Shown in pieces: positions 25,501-32,287 of a stretch of 64,000 bases of DNA. Below the pieces are notes generated by a model that made no database searches, was not told the DNA's origin, and saw nothing but the letters and a program-made list of their open reading frames with translations. This DNA is from Pomacea canaliculata. Its lineage: Eukaryota > Mollusca > Gastropoda > Architaenioglossa > Ampullariidae. The stretch lies in contig NC_037590.1 in the NCBI RefSeq assembly GCF_003073045.1, forward strand, positions 806,001 through 870,000. The letters run 5' to 3'. The stretch's first letter is position 1. Each line of letters opens with the position of its first letter. The translations under genes were made by a program, and so were the position numbers.

Positions 25501-28500
25501 GTGATGTGTCCTCTGTAAACATTTTGACGAGCGACTTTTACAGCAGACAGTGACCTGGACACGCATCGTCTGCAGTCTGTCTGTGATTTTTGCAGGAGAC
25601 AGTCGCTGGACCACGGCGGTGTACACGCCCCTGGAAATCTGTCTCGTCTCGGGCTTGAAGCCAGACACACCCTACAGGTTCCGGGTGTCGGCCATTAACT
25701 TTCTGGGACGCGGACCATTCAGCTGGTCAACAGCGGAAGTCACTACTGCCAAGGAGGGTGAGTGGCATTCACCCTGACAGACAAAGGAAGTAATTGTCGT
25801 TGTTTATGATAAAGAATTGGGTGCCAGGGGTATTCTTGAATTTATTTTTTTACTTTTGCTGGAGAGAATGGGGGACTTCTGACAGATGTAACGATGATTG
25901 TTACTCATTATCAATGTCATCACATCAATGACTGGAATAGTCTTATAACCAAGACCAGATTCACTGCCATCAGAGAGAACTGTTGATGTCTCCATGTCCC
26001 CACACCACGTGACGTTCTGAAATGTGTGACATGTGACAGCAATGACAGCAGACAGCAGACGGCCGTGACAGTGTGCCACAGTCAGTGTAGAGACAATGTG
26101 ACATCCACGATAAAGACAACCTGACATTTCAGGATCCATCGGAGAGATTACTTCTGGAGACCTAAGTCTCGCAGAGCTGAGAAGACAGCAGGAGAAGGGG
26201 AAAGAACTCCTGGAAAAGCCTCTCGAACCGGAAGCGACAGAAGAAGCCCTTGTGACAGAGGAAAAGGAGTTAACTCTACAGACAGCTCCCCCCGACACAC
26301 AATATGTACTTGGAGACCTCTATGGAAGTAAGACTTTGTGTTGACATTCTTTATTACTTATTTACTTTTATGTGCTGGCTGCATTCTGCTTTGGTAGACC
26401 GTTCTGCTGCATTCTCTCCCTTTACCCCGCTGATGGCAGGTGCCAGTACCCCCAGTGTAAGCAGCAATGCCATTGGACGCGAGGTGTGAGGGAAACAAGA
26501 GTCGTGAGGGTGTGACAGTGCTTTTGTCTCACTTTCTTGTTTGAACCTTGAGGGTCTTGTGTTGGGCAGAGGCAGGTTTGGGGAGCTGAGAGAGTGCAGG
26601 GACAAGAAGACTTCCCAGCCTGCACTTGTCGAGATACTGCCCCCGGGCGAGGGCACGCGACAGTTTGACCTCCTGAGGTCACTTCGTCACGAGACGCTGC
26701 TCCAGCTGCTGGGCGCCTTCGCTCTTCCCGACCACGACTACCTGGTGTGGCAGGCTGTGTCCGGCCAGCATGCTCTGCAAAGGTTGTCACTCAGACGACG
26801 GTACACAGAGGAAAATGTGGCCTCCATCATCCGCCAGGTACTGCACTCTGTCATCGCCTGTCATCTCATCGTCGTTGTTGTCATTCTCATCCTCATTTTG
26901 ATGATCGCTACCTCCCTTCCCTCCCAATATTTCCTTCTGTGTTGAAGTGAAAAAAGAAGCGCCAGACGAGGCGGCACAAGTGACAGGTGCCGCAACACCC
27001 GACATGACTGGCATGGGAGGTTTGTGTGTTGCAGGTGTTGTACGGACTGCAGTTCCTTCACCGCAGTCACGTGGTGCACCTCAACCTTCAGCCCGCCTCC
27101 CTGCTGCTGACCTCTCACCGAGGGCTGGACCTGAAGCTGTCAGACTTTTCTCTCTCACAGCAGCTGCCTGGCTCTGAGGGGCTGGTGGTTCCTCGTCGGG
27201 GCTATCCGGACTTCATGGGTCAGTCAAGGCAGTTGTTATGATGCTGGATGCACGCCAGTGCGTGTGATATTGTGATATTGTGATATTGTGTGATATTGTA
27301 GCATATTGTATGATATAATATTGTGACATTGTGTGACATTGTGTGATATATTGTGTGATATTGTGTGATATTGCCTCACGTGTTTCGCTAGATGTTCTCT
27401 CCACTCTACAAGAACACAGTAAGTGTGACGTAGTTGTTACCTATGCTGGCAGTTGTCTGACGTAGAATGTCTGTGGTTCCAGCACCGGAAGTGGTGACTA
27501 AAGAGCAGGCCAGCGGTGCGTCTGACGTATGGACTGTGGGGACACTGACCTTCTTACTGTGAGTGATGTGGAGAGACAGAGAGTGAGAGACAGAGAGCTT
27601 GTAGACCATGTGTGTCTTGCCACTCTACACACAATGTACACACTTGCAGGACGCTAGACCTCGTGTGTGTTTCACACCTACAGACATCCGTGTGTCACAA
27701 AGAATCTCAGTCACACGCACGCTACACACACACACACGGACAGACAGACAGACAGACAGTACGCATTCACATGAGCACGCATGAGGTCATTCAGTCACAC
27801 ACACACACAGATACATGTACACCCTTGCAAGTGCTTACAGTCAGTAGTCACATGACAGGCCCACACACGTGCTGACACCTGCCTGTGTGTGCAGACTGTC
27901 CGGCCTGTCACCATTCCGCGCGGCCAGTGACGTGGAGACGTTGGTCAACGTGGCGTACAGCCGCTACGACGTGGGCGACCTGCAGGACGGCGTGTCCAGC
28001 GAGGCCTTGAGGTTCCTCTACAAGACCATGAAACGCCTGTCCAGGTGAGTCACGTGCACACCTTGTACCATGTGACAGCCTGCTTCTCTTCCTGAAATGA
28101 CGCGCACACACCTCCACTACGCATGCGCGCTGTCCTTTGCTTCCTGCCTACGCTATTTCCTGTATACGAGGTTTCCTTCTCTGTAAACTTTCAAAGTTTC
28201 ATAGAAAGTGTGTCCACAGACAAGGTTTGATAGGCTGTGAATGTCCAGTACATCAGGTTTGAGTAGTTGACAGACGTGGTTAGTGTTGCTGCTCACCTTG
28301 TACCTCACTTTGTTTACCTGTCACCTGCACGTTGACAACCTGTCTTTGATGCCGCGCCCTCCAGGAACCGGGCGAGTGTCCAGGACTGCCTGGACCACAA
28401 GTGGCTGCAGCTGTCGGACAGTATGACCAAGGCACGTGACGCCGTCCTGCTCCGCAGCAACCGCCTCCGCAACTTTGTCCTCGACTACGACCGCCGCCGT

Positions 28501-29521
28501 CAAGACCCCGACTTCCGCTACGATTTCGACGACATAGTGCTGCCCCCTGGTTTGGCTGCCTCCGTGGTGAGTAGTTGCTTGTAGCTGCTGTTAGAGTAAT
28601 GTGCTGTGATGTAACTAAACCAACATCACAAACTGTGGGGTAACTAACGCGAAATGTTGCTAGGTGACGTAAGCTGAGGTCATGTGACATCACTAACGTG
28701 GCGTCACAACAAAAGTGTAGTCCATGTGCTTTCTTAAGATGCTGTGTTTTGTGAGGCTGTCTGTACCACATCTAATGTAATTAACGCATTAACAATATTA
28801 CAATGATAGAATTAATATGAATAACATGGAGACTAATAATAGAAGTATCATCATCAATACTAATATGACGTCACATGTGCCTGTGGCACTGTGTACTGTG
28901 TCGCATGGCTTGTAGAGACTACACGGCACACGTCCTGATAGTCTGTGAGTAGTTCTTTATTGCTGTATCTGAAGTAGTGTTTACAATGTTCATGTACAGT
29001 CTCAGGCGTTGACTATTGCTGGGATAGCGAGGGCAGAGGTCGATGACTGCCAAACGCGCCCTGCAGACCAAGACCCGGATGTTTCTATGTCTGCTGACGT
29101 AGCTCAAGACAAAGACAGAACCATGGAGTGGATTTCGCAGTCGCTAACTGAAGGGTCGGAGTCCCAGGTAGTTGTAGTTTCTATGGAGACCGATGAAGAC
29201 AACTTCGGAGCAGGAAGACTGAGCTCTGACGTGGTGGCGGACGACGTGGAGGCCGACCAGGTGTTGCTGGCGCTGCCCGAGACGTCTGCCGAGGTGGTCG
29301 TGACCCAAGCAGTCCAGATGAGGCCGTTCGTGGAGTTTGCAGACGAAGCAGTAGATTTTGTGATCCCCTCGCAGGCAGGGACGAATGACTTCGAGTTCAC
29401 CTGGACAGGGTCAGAAGGTAAGGACGACGAAATGACCCCGACAGAGGGCGCTCAGGTGGACTCGGAGCTGGTGACCAGTTTTTGGATCGCGAGTTCTGAG
29501 GGAGAAGAAGCGAGCGCTTGA
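321..29521 (+). CDS. unc-89: Obscurin/UNC-89-like giant muscle kinase, 3' part (43 exons, 5' end outside window)
   Basis: A spliced gene whose exons join in phase across about 29 kb and give roughly 2,930 residues. Domain order is 14 FN3, Ig, Ig, kinase 1, linker, Ig, FN3, kinase 2, acidic tail. The family pattern Ig-kinase-Ig-FN3-kinase at the C-terminus is that of obscurin, UNC-89 and SPEG, sarcomeric M-line scaffolds that bind titin-like filaments and signalling partners. The preceding SH3/DH/PH or Ig region is not in the window, so obscurin versus SPEG rests on domain order alone. The first visible exon starts in phase 1, so coding sequence lies further left. Single-base frameshifts occur near 845, 5975 and 25410 in C or G runs, and the join into kinase 2 is one base out of phase. 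I treat these as sequence errors because the domains continue normally on either side. The stop is TGA at 29519-29521. Confidence 0.9.
1742..6013 (+). CDS. unc-89: FN3 domain 4, split by a 4-kb intron (exons 1742-1881 and 5850-6013)
   Basis: The first exon ends in phase 0 after ...YTLEMQE, and the second resumes with VPGHTWSPVRRNIPETSY, which supplies the missing W and strands C' to G. The intron of 1882-5849 is filled by the 69-bp minisatellite. The second exon has one G too many in the GGGGG run at 5973-5977: up to there the frame reads RVRPESAVGAG, and only with one G fewer does it continue as a normal FN3 end (SRPIHVYRR) into a phase-1 donor. FN3 7 is interrupted at the equivalent position, which suggests duplication of a split-domain exon pair. 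Confidence 0.85.
2090..5775. repeat. Large minisatellite, unit about 69 bp, roughly 55 degenerate copies
   Basis: The unit contains gcattatggtatctgtgctg, then tattctctgtattatgttg, then tcttactgtattatctatac and a short tgtactgtct tail. A common variant is cactgtatt for ctctgtatt, and some copies lack about 15-20 bp. Because the unit is a multiple of three and carries no stop in any forward frame, artefactual open frames of more than 900 codons appear in all three plus frames. These are strongly hydrophobic repeats rich in Y, C, L and V with no start context. The array sits entirely inside the intron that divides FN3 4. Copies become irregular at 5170-5560. Confidence 0.95.
6040..6605. repeat. 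Minisatellite, unit about 44 bp, around 12 copies
   Basis: The repeated core is gtgtggctacagctgtctg followed by tgtattacaatgtcagctg. Copies alternate between a full unit and a form lacking two bases (ctggtatt for ctgtgtatt). The array begins about 25 bp after the FN3 4 donor and fills most of the intron before FN3 5. The remaining stretch, 6606-6841, shows only a CATGT-rich run near 6760-6800. Confidence 0.9.
6842..7659 (+). CDS. unc-89: FN3 domains 5 and 6 (exons 6842-7141, 7357-7659)
   Basis: Two intact one-exon FN3 domains with phase-1 borders. FN3 5 reads ...ITLSWKPAQLP... EPPSGHWLPIAERL ... DKDYMFRVTAQ. FN3 6 reads ...VWLSWRSVDIPS ... EPPSVEWRPLARHI ... GQEYNFRVRAENDYG. No indel is present. 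The donor of FN3 5 (g/gtcagt) runs directly into a CAGT microsatellite at 7142-7248. Confidence 0.92.
7142..7248. repeat. CAGT/CAAT tetranucleotide microsatellite starting at a 5' splice site
   Basis: CAGT and GAAT/CAAT repeats directly follow the FN3 5 donor sequence gtcagt, as if the donor tetranucleotide had been expanded. A short intron follows up to 7356. Confidence 0.85.
7758..8512 (+). CDS. unc-89: FN3 domain 7, split (exons 7758-7894 and 8347-8512)
   Basis: The first half ends in phase 0 with VPVSYSVQYQ, and the second opens HLPDTEWLPLARRI and ends with GSSRPSLPARMPRLAG in phase 1. The split is at the same point and phase as in FN3 4. The 452-bp intron holds a 43-bp direct duplication (gtggctctagtaaaatggtg at 7941 and 7981) and otherwise no recognisable feature. 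Confidence 0.88.
8820..9113 (+). CDS. unc-89: FN3 domain 8 (single exon)
   Basis: An intact phase 1-1 exon with EPSAVRLAWRSPKTGPY, the EPSTWTWRPLV segment and EDYIFRIRAET. An ATG lies just before the exon at 8804, but the acceptor ttgcag at 8814-8819 and the phase match show that this is an internal exon and not a start. Confidence 0.9.
9430..9900. repeat. Minisatellite of about 30 bp, roughly 15 copies
   Basis: The core tacacactgtcatccatcta alternates with taaatacaca or tagatacaactacaca. The array is degenerate at the right end (tatatatatagctatac). Confidence 0.9.
10163..10195 (+). CDS. unc-89: Candidate 11-codon linker exon between FN3 8 and FN3 9
   Basis: A polypyrimidine tract (ccttctctcctttttcag) precedes 33 nt that enter in phase 1, leave in phase 1 at gcgg/gtacct, and would encode AFSGILKKKTAG. 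Short linker exons of the same phase occur at 14928-15026 and 15787-15837. Skipping it would also keep the frame, so it may be alternative. The only support is splice-site quality and phase. Confidence 0.5.
10310..10600. repeat. Duplicated CTGACA-rich minisatellite
   Basis: Two near-identical copies of about 108 bp (gacaccagtcctgacactga landmark) are themselves built from CTGACA words. Open frames on both strands here are low-complexity artefacts. Confidence 0.85.
12120..12325. repeat. Three tandem copies of a 67-bp unit
   Basis: The word tgtcatatactggctgtgta recurs at 12123, 12191 and 12258, with nearly identical sequence between copies. Confidence 0.9.
13086..14637 (+). CDS. unc-89: FN3 domains 9-11 (exons 13086-13391, 13727-14029, 14329-14637)
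   Basis: Three intact one-exon FN3 domains, all phase 1-1. Landmarks are SVRVSWHPVYYP and SDYAFRVILVT (9), SVFLRWNRVDIPAFD and QDYAFRVRAET (10), and ARLRWTPVYVGPY and KSYMFRVRARS (11). FN3 10 preserves the VDIPAFD motif that shows where FN3 2 has lost a base. The intron after FN3 9 contains two further copies of that exon's end and donor. Confidence 0.92.
14928..15026 (+). CDS. unc-89: Linker exon (33 codons) between FN3 11 and FN3 12
   Basis: The acceptor tgtcttcag leads into 99 nt, phase 1-1, encoding a non-FN3 spacer that includes MRHFSRQPAPDALAIVEDY and ends ALIVKG. It has good splice sites and no stop. Its position between modules suggests an alternatively used flexible linker. Confidence 0.7.
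15171..15473 (+). CDS. unc-89: FN3 domain 12 (single exon)
   Basis: An intact phase 1-1 exon: VHLTWSAARVPKS, the VNWVERVSGL segment, LDYAFRVRAVNDFG and WSEPTLPSFLHR. It lacks the EPP motif usual before the central W (it has AREDGTVNW). Confidence 0.9.
15787..15837 (+). CDS. unc-89: Linker exon (17 codons) between FN3 12 and FN3 13
   Basis: A strong acceptor (gttttgtttccag) and donor (acag/gtgggt) flank 51 nt, phase 1-1, encoding EVTYDEPLIAWDSFTPTG. This acidic spacer can be skipped without frame change. No homology is recognised. Confidence 0.65.
15991..17828 (+). CDS. unc-89: FN3 domain 13, split by a repeat-filled intron (exons 15991-16196 and 17723-17828)
   Basis: The first exon ends in phase 0 after SLQDVSYQ, and the second resumes VTGLEPLRPYLFRVRAE and ends ELVREK in phase 1. 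Here the domain is cut before strand F, a different site from FN3 4 and 7 but the same as in FN3 14. The intron contains the 35-bp minisatellite at 16235-17545. Confidence 0.9.
16235..17545. repeat. Minisatellite, 35-bp unit, about 36 copies with higher-order variants
   Basis: The unit reads ctagtactgctagtgtactg then ctaccacacacttgt. Variants swap ctatcac for ctaccac and aatgtac for agtgtac. A longer variant adds ccattaatacactagtactg and recurs every few units in the left half, giving a higher-order pattern, while the right half is homogenised. The array sits in the intron dividing FN3 13. It is not a CRISPR array: there are no unique spacers. Confidence 0.95.
18222..18317 (+). CDS. unc-89: Ser/Arg-containing linker exon between FN3 13 and FN3 14
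   Basis: 96 nt, phase 1-1, encoding PKARSQSVDRQTPQDMDLG followed by SRRGSYIESITSG. RSQS and RRGS resemble basophilic-kinase sites. Acceptor gtgtgacag and donor gag/gtacgt are clear. Confidence 0.7.
18569..19194 (+). CDS. unc-89: FN3 domain 14, split, with a Ser/Arg-rich extension (exons 18569-18762 and 18879-19194)
   Basis: The first exon has CTLSWPATRLPAY and ends TDTSYR in phase 0. The second starts VTRLEPDQDYMFRVRAHNA and completes the domain. It then continues into about 70 residues rich in S and R (QRRGSSVERRSLD, SVSRHSLDRRSQS) and an acidic patch (DTDDDNSSS), leaving in phase 1. The extension separates the FN3 array from the Ig-kinase part and offers many basophilic-kinase consensus sites. 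It looks disordered and has no recognised domain. Confidence 0.88.
19537..20003 (+). CDS. unc-89: Ig domain 1 (exons 19537-19713 and 19890-20003)
   Basis: An I-set-type Ig: MAPEFSK start, ITWYHEGKEL around the core W, and DVGDYKCVAKNDLGKA with the strand-F Cys and the DxGxYxC motif. The strand-B Cys is absent (TVTLRLRGYP), so the canonical disulfide cannot form, which is common in intracellular titin-type Ig domains. Both halves are phase 1. The ATG at the exon start is internal, given the acceptor ggttccag. Confidence 0.88.
20156..20434 (+). CDS. unc-89: Ig domain 2, directly before kinase 1
   Basis: A single phase 1-1 exon: PPTFLEPLRDVQVAE, strand-B Cys in ASLTCRVDGIPYP, W in MKDWRPL, and TDSGTYMCVAENVAGK. 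It is a complete I-set domain with both Cys present. Confidence 0.92.
20843..23431 (+). CDS. unc-89: Kinase domain 1, catalytic residues retained (7 exons)
   Basis: Exons 20843-20924, 21065-21268, 21917-22055, 22172-22368, 22786-22941 and 23317-23431 join without frame loss; the flanking exon 23660-23829 begins the linker. The glycine loop is GRGRHGRV (split by an intron), the beta-3 Lys is in EFAAKFI, the alpha-C Glu in RTELEAL, and the hinge reads IIVMELLPGGELLDR. The catalytic loop is HMDVKPSNLL with Asp, Lys and Asn all present, DFG is IDFGLA, and the APE equivalent is SPE. These match the titin/MLCK-type Ser/Thr kinases, which also replace HRD with HxD. By residues this is a competent kinase; activity itself is not shown. 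It ends near SECLSHPWL with no obvious autoinhibitory helix. Confidence 0.92.
21585..21710. repeat. Short tandem repeat in a kinase 1 intron
   Basis: Four copies of about 22-23 bp built on cgactgatgacactcagtag. The rest of the 21269-21916 intron shows nothing recognisable. Confidence 0.85.
23660..24375 (+). CDS. unc-89: Inter-kinase linker (exons 23660-23829 and 24173-24375)
   Basis: RRVTAVRNAANVRSLQRLL opens a segment with FPEAEAYGEFLDSEPW/YDW, then KELEWLEQRTQAPPSRGPP and a serine-rich RRSSISVDGE. It may be a helical or disordered kinase-regulating tail. The second exon fits the next Ig only if it ends at 24375 with a GC donor (gaag/gcacgt), which gives phase 1. The nearby GT at 24380 would give phase 2 and an early stop. 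Alternatively the CCCCCCC run at 24301-24307 is one base off. Confidence 0.72.
24376..24656 (+). other. unc-89: Candidate GC-AG intron
   Basis: The donor gaag/gcacgt and acceptor cgtctccag are the only pair here that links the inter-kinase exon to Ig 3 in phase without a stop. Confidence 0.45.
24657..24947 (+). CDS. unc-89: Ig domain 3, between the kinases
   Basis: A single exon, phase 1-1: IPLFRQRLHDLTFETGDTI, TMYCALEGAPPYSTVWYKN, LTITTAKPYDAGLYKC and VARNKAGRASS. Cys, Trp and the DAGLYKC motif are all present. This is the Ig of the conserved Ig-FN3-kinase cassette. Confidence 0.92.
25334..25757 (+). CDS. unc-89: FN3 domain 15, preceding kinase 2 (exons 25334-25464 and 25596-25757)
   Basis: PERPGWPVVTQMGAQEAVV and IWEAP start the domain. 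The frame then moves by one at the CCC run 25408-25410, after which FDGNFPIQGYRVDYKARG follows. A fourth C would repair it. The second exon reads CLVSGLKPDTPYRFRVSAIN and FLGRGPFSW. Its sequence is closer to classical titin/obscurin FN3 than to the upstream array, consistent with an older conserved position beside the kinase. Confidence 0.87.
26133..26327 (+). CDS. unc-89: Acidic/helical linker exon before kinase 2
   Basis: GSIGEITSGDLSLAELRRQ begins a charged, probably helical stretch (ELLEKPLEPEATEEALVTEE) that ends DTQYVLGDLYG. It enters in phase 1 and leaves in phase 1, whereas the next exon must be entered in phase 0. The CCCCCC run at 26288-26293 is the likeliest place for a one-base error. 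If it is five C, the exon ends in phase 0 with a different last dozen residues. Confidence 0.7.
26553..28566 (+). CDS. unc-89: Kinase domain 2, a pseudokinase (5 exons)
   Basis: Exons 26553-26837, 27035-27218, 27483-27558, 27895-28044 and 28365-28566. The glycine loop is intact (LGRGRFGEL). The beta-3 Lys is replaced (PALVEIL, Glu at the Lys site). The catalytic loop is HLNLQPASLLL, so the base Asp is Asn, the following Lys is Gln and the metal-binding Asn is Ser. DFG is DFS. APEVV, the SDVWTVG helix and the GLSPF motif remain, so the fold is conserved without the chemistry. It probably serves as a binding scaffold. The last exon adds RNRASVQDCLDHKWLQL and a basic DYDRRRQDP tail. Confidence 0.92.
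27255..27380. repeat. GTGATATT microsatellite
   Basis: Imperfect tgtgatatt words in the intron after the second kinase 2 exon. Confidence 0.85.
29000..29521 (+). CDS. unc-89: C-terminal acidic tail exon
   Basis: Acceptor atgtacag, phase 0, about 173 codons to TGA at 29519-29521. Rich in D, E, S and V (VVVVSMETDEDNFGAG, VVADDVEADQVLLALPE, SEGEEASA) with no recognised domain. Probably disordered. The preceding intron of 28567-28999 shows nothing notable. Confidence 0.85.
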   Translation, partial: SQALTIAGIARAEVDDCQTRPADQDPDVSMSADVAQDKDRTMEWISQSLTEGSESQVVVVSMETDEDNFGAGRLSSDVVADDVEADQVLLALPETSAEVVVTQAVQMRPFVEFADEAVDFVIPSQAGTNDFEFTWTGSEGKDDEMTPTEGAQVDSELVTSFWIASSEGEEASA

Positions 29522-32287
29522 AGAGAATGTTTCTGCAGTTGCGAAGGAAGCAGAAGAGGTTACAGAAGCTGTCTTTGCTGTGTTTGATGGAGGAGTAGAG
29601 GGAGGAGCGCTCAGCTGTGACGTCTCGGAACAGGTCGAGTGACATCACACTGGGGACAGGGTACATAGCCCTTTGTTGCCGTGCTTTGCCGTGGTGAATG
29701 CACGAGACTTGCTCAGCGACTCTAGTCCCTGTCCGACTCCGCGTCCTCTGCATGTCCACAGGCCTCACGTGACTGCTGCAAACTTTGTGACAGATTCACT
29801 ATTTTTTGTTGTCACAGGCGTGATTTCAGTTCACCCTCACTTTTCTGCCTCTATTTTGCGTTTGTTTGCTCTCTTTGAGTATTTATTTCCGACACCAGAT
29901 CCCTCAACCTGCCTGAAGGTGGGATAAGAAACTTTTTGTGAGTTCGCACCTCTCGCACCAGTGAGTCTTGAAAACACGTTTTGAATTTCAGTTTATTTTT
30001 AGTCACGAGGTAGGCTTGTTTGCCGGAACAGCCTTGTAGATGTCTGATCTTGTTTTCACACACACATTTTGAATTATTTTTCTTTAGCTTTTTCTGTCAT
30101 TATTTTTCTTCTGTTGCTGGGATTTAAGTTTTATTTGAAGTTCGGTTTTTGCACAACCTCCGATTTTCTTTTCTGATCCATCTTTTTGATTGACTTCTGC
30201 TTGCCGCAGTGTGCGTACACGTGTTGGCTGCCGAGCTTGAGAGCAGCGGAATGAAATTTGAAACTTGACTATTTTTATTTGAATGATTTTACGGAATGTT
30301 AATTTTAGACTTACTGTGTGAGTGAATATTTTATGATAAGCAAACACCTGTCTGACAGGATGTCGACATTGTAACTAATGTTCATCCTCCATCTGCTAGC
30401 AGTGAAGAATAAAACATTAACATTAATGTGAAAGTTAAATTTAAATCTATTTGTAATTATAAAACCTCTTTTTGTTGAACATGTTTGGAGAAAAAGTTTG
30501 AAGTCACCCAGAGAAAACGTTAATGACGACGAACGAAGTGAAGAGAAGACGATGAGTCCGGCGACTGGACACGTGACAAGCGACAGGTAGCAGACAGACA
30601 CCAGGTGAGGAGGAGCCTGTGGAAACTGACTGGACTTTTTCTTTCTGTCTTGCAGTGAAAGACTAGAGACCTCTGGTGGTGCTGTGCCCCTACACTACAG
30701 TCTTTCCCTGAGAAAAGGTGTCCGGGACCCTGGTGGCTACAGACCTCCCCGCGACTGTAAACTATTGTACATAGGCATGCAACTACCACTAGCTTAGAAC
30801 TGGGGTGGACCCTCGGGACGAACTGTTGGCGGTAAAGAGAATGAAGAAATAAGTCGTACCTAGTTTTGTATACAATGTAAAACTTATTTATTTTAGAGGA
30901 GGACACTATACCTGATGCAATGTGGACTGTAAAGTCGACGGCTAATGAGGACTAGGAGTGAACAGGATTTTTGTTTTATAGAAAGACAGAATACTCATGG
31001 AGTCTGCCTAAAGCAGGGTTCAGACAATCGTAGTAAGTTTAATGAAGGCTGGTGTAAAAGAGAAAGTATCCTTATTTATTTTATATTATCTTAACCTTAG
31101 CATGATACACGTGATACCCAGAAAATCTGTAGCACACGATTTAGGGTAGGTGCCTGCCTTTGTGGGCAGTTTGTTGACATTTCAGTAAATGTTTATAGTA
31201 GTAATTACATCGCTGTCACGTGGTGTGGGGTGGCCTCAAGTGTAGTGGAGAACATCGTCGCCATCTTGTGCCTGATGGAAACAGACGACCACAGCTGCCA
31301 GCAGTACAGCAGTACATCAGTACAGTCTATCATCAGGACAGTCTGCCTCAGACGAGGGCGTTAGAGAGGTTTTTGTCAAGGACGGTAACCACGTGGTCTG
31401 TGTTATAGCCCCCCCCCTCACACCCCCCAGTGGGTTTTGGCCGATGATTGTTGTTTTCCAACTGTGGCTCGGGTTACACGGTTGGCTGAACTTTACCAGG
31501 GTTTCGATTCCCATGTTTCCCGGATTGTTTCCTCAAAAACGAACGGAAGCAACCACGGATGGCACTTGGTCTGATCATAAAGCTGATTTCCTTCAACAGT
31601 TGATCATCTTCCTGTCGTTTGTGGCGGGTACGTGCGTGTGTGTGTGGGGTGGGTGTGAGTATGTGTGTGTGTGGGGGGGGTGTAGGGGTGTGCGTGCGTT
31701 ATGAAGATGTAAGTGTTGTGGCAGGTAACTCTAGAAATCTCTTTCTCTCTTTCACACGGACAGGTCACACATTTGTGGATGTGGTGAAACTTGGCTAGTT
31801 ACCTGGAAATACGCGCAGTTTGCTAGGTGCACCTACTCAGTCCCGAACATCACCCGATCATGCCAGTGGATGCGATCCAACCACGTGTCAAAATCGGACT
31901 TTAGCCCGGTGTTGACAAACATTCTTGAGACCACAAGACGGTTTGCACAGGAGAACGAAAACCAAAGACACCCACAAGACACAGAGACAAACTATTTTGG
32001 TTGTCTTTTAATTAAATTGTGGTCCACGTGTCCTTGCTTGTGGTGAATGGCGATCCTCCTGCCTGTGGATGCTCTACGGCTGATGGTGAAATTTATATCT
32101 CACCCTGCTTTGAAAGGCTCGCCTACCATTCAAATAAATAATTTCTTTCAGTTTCTCTTTCTCACACACACAAGCACACACACACAGAGCTGAATACAGA
32201 GCCACTTTAGCAAGCTTTTTATGAGGGGTTGGCTGGAGAGGCTCGAAGAAAAGGTTATTCTGCAAATGTTCAGGTCAGCACTTGTCC
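29522..32287 (+). other. Probable 3' UTR of the obscurin-like gene, then intergenic DNA
   Basis: The sequence becomes T-rich after the stop. An AATAAA lies at 30408-30413, the first plausible polyadenylation signal, about 890 bp past the stop. Beyond it are AT-rich sequence, a GT/G-rich run at 31630-31700 and no convincing coding sequence. The intergenic space to protease A, which is convergent, ends at 32287. Confidence 0.55.
30408..30413 (+). terminator. Polyadenylation signal AATAAA candidate
   Basis: An exact AATAAA in the sense strand downstream of the obscurin-like stop. No transcript evidence is available here. Confidence 0.4.

Noticed and set aside
29104..29400. Minus-strand 98-codon ORF over the C-terminal exon
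   Set aside because: It is a shadow of the acidic tail exon, which fits the splice phase and ends the gene.
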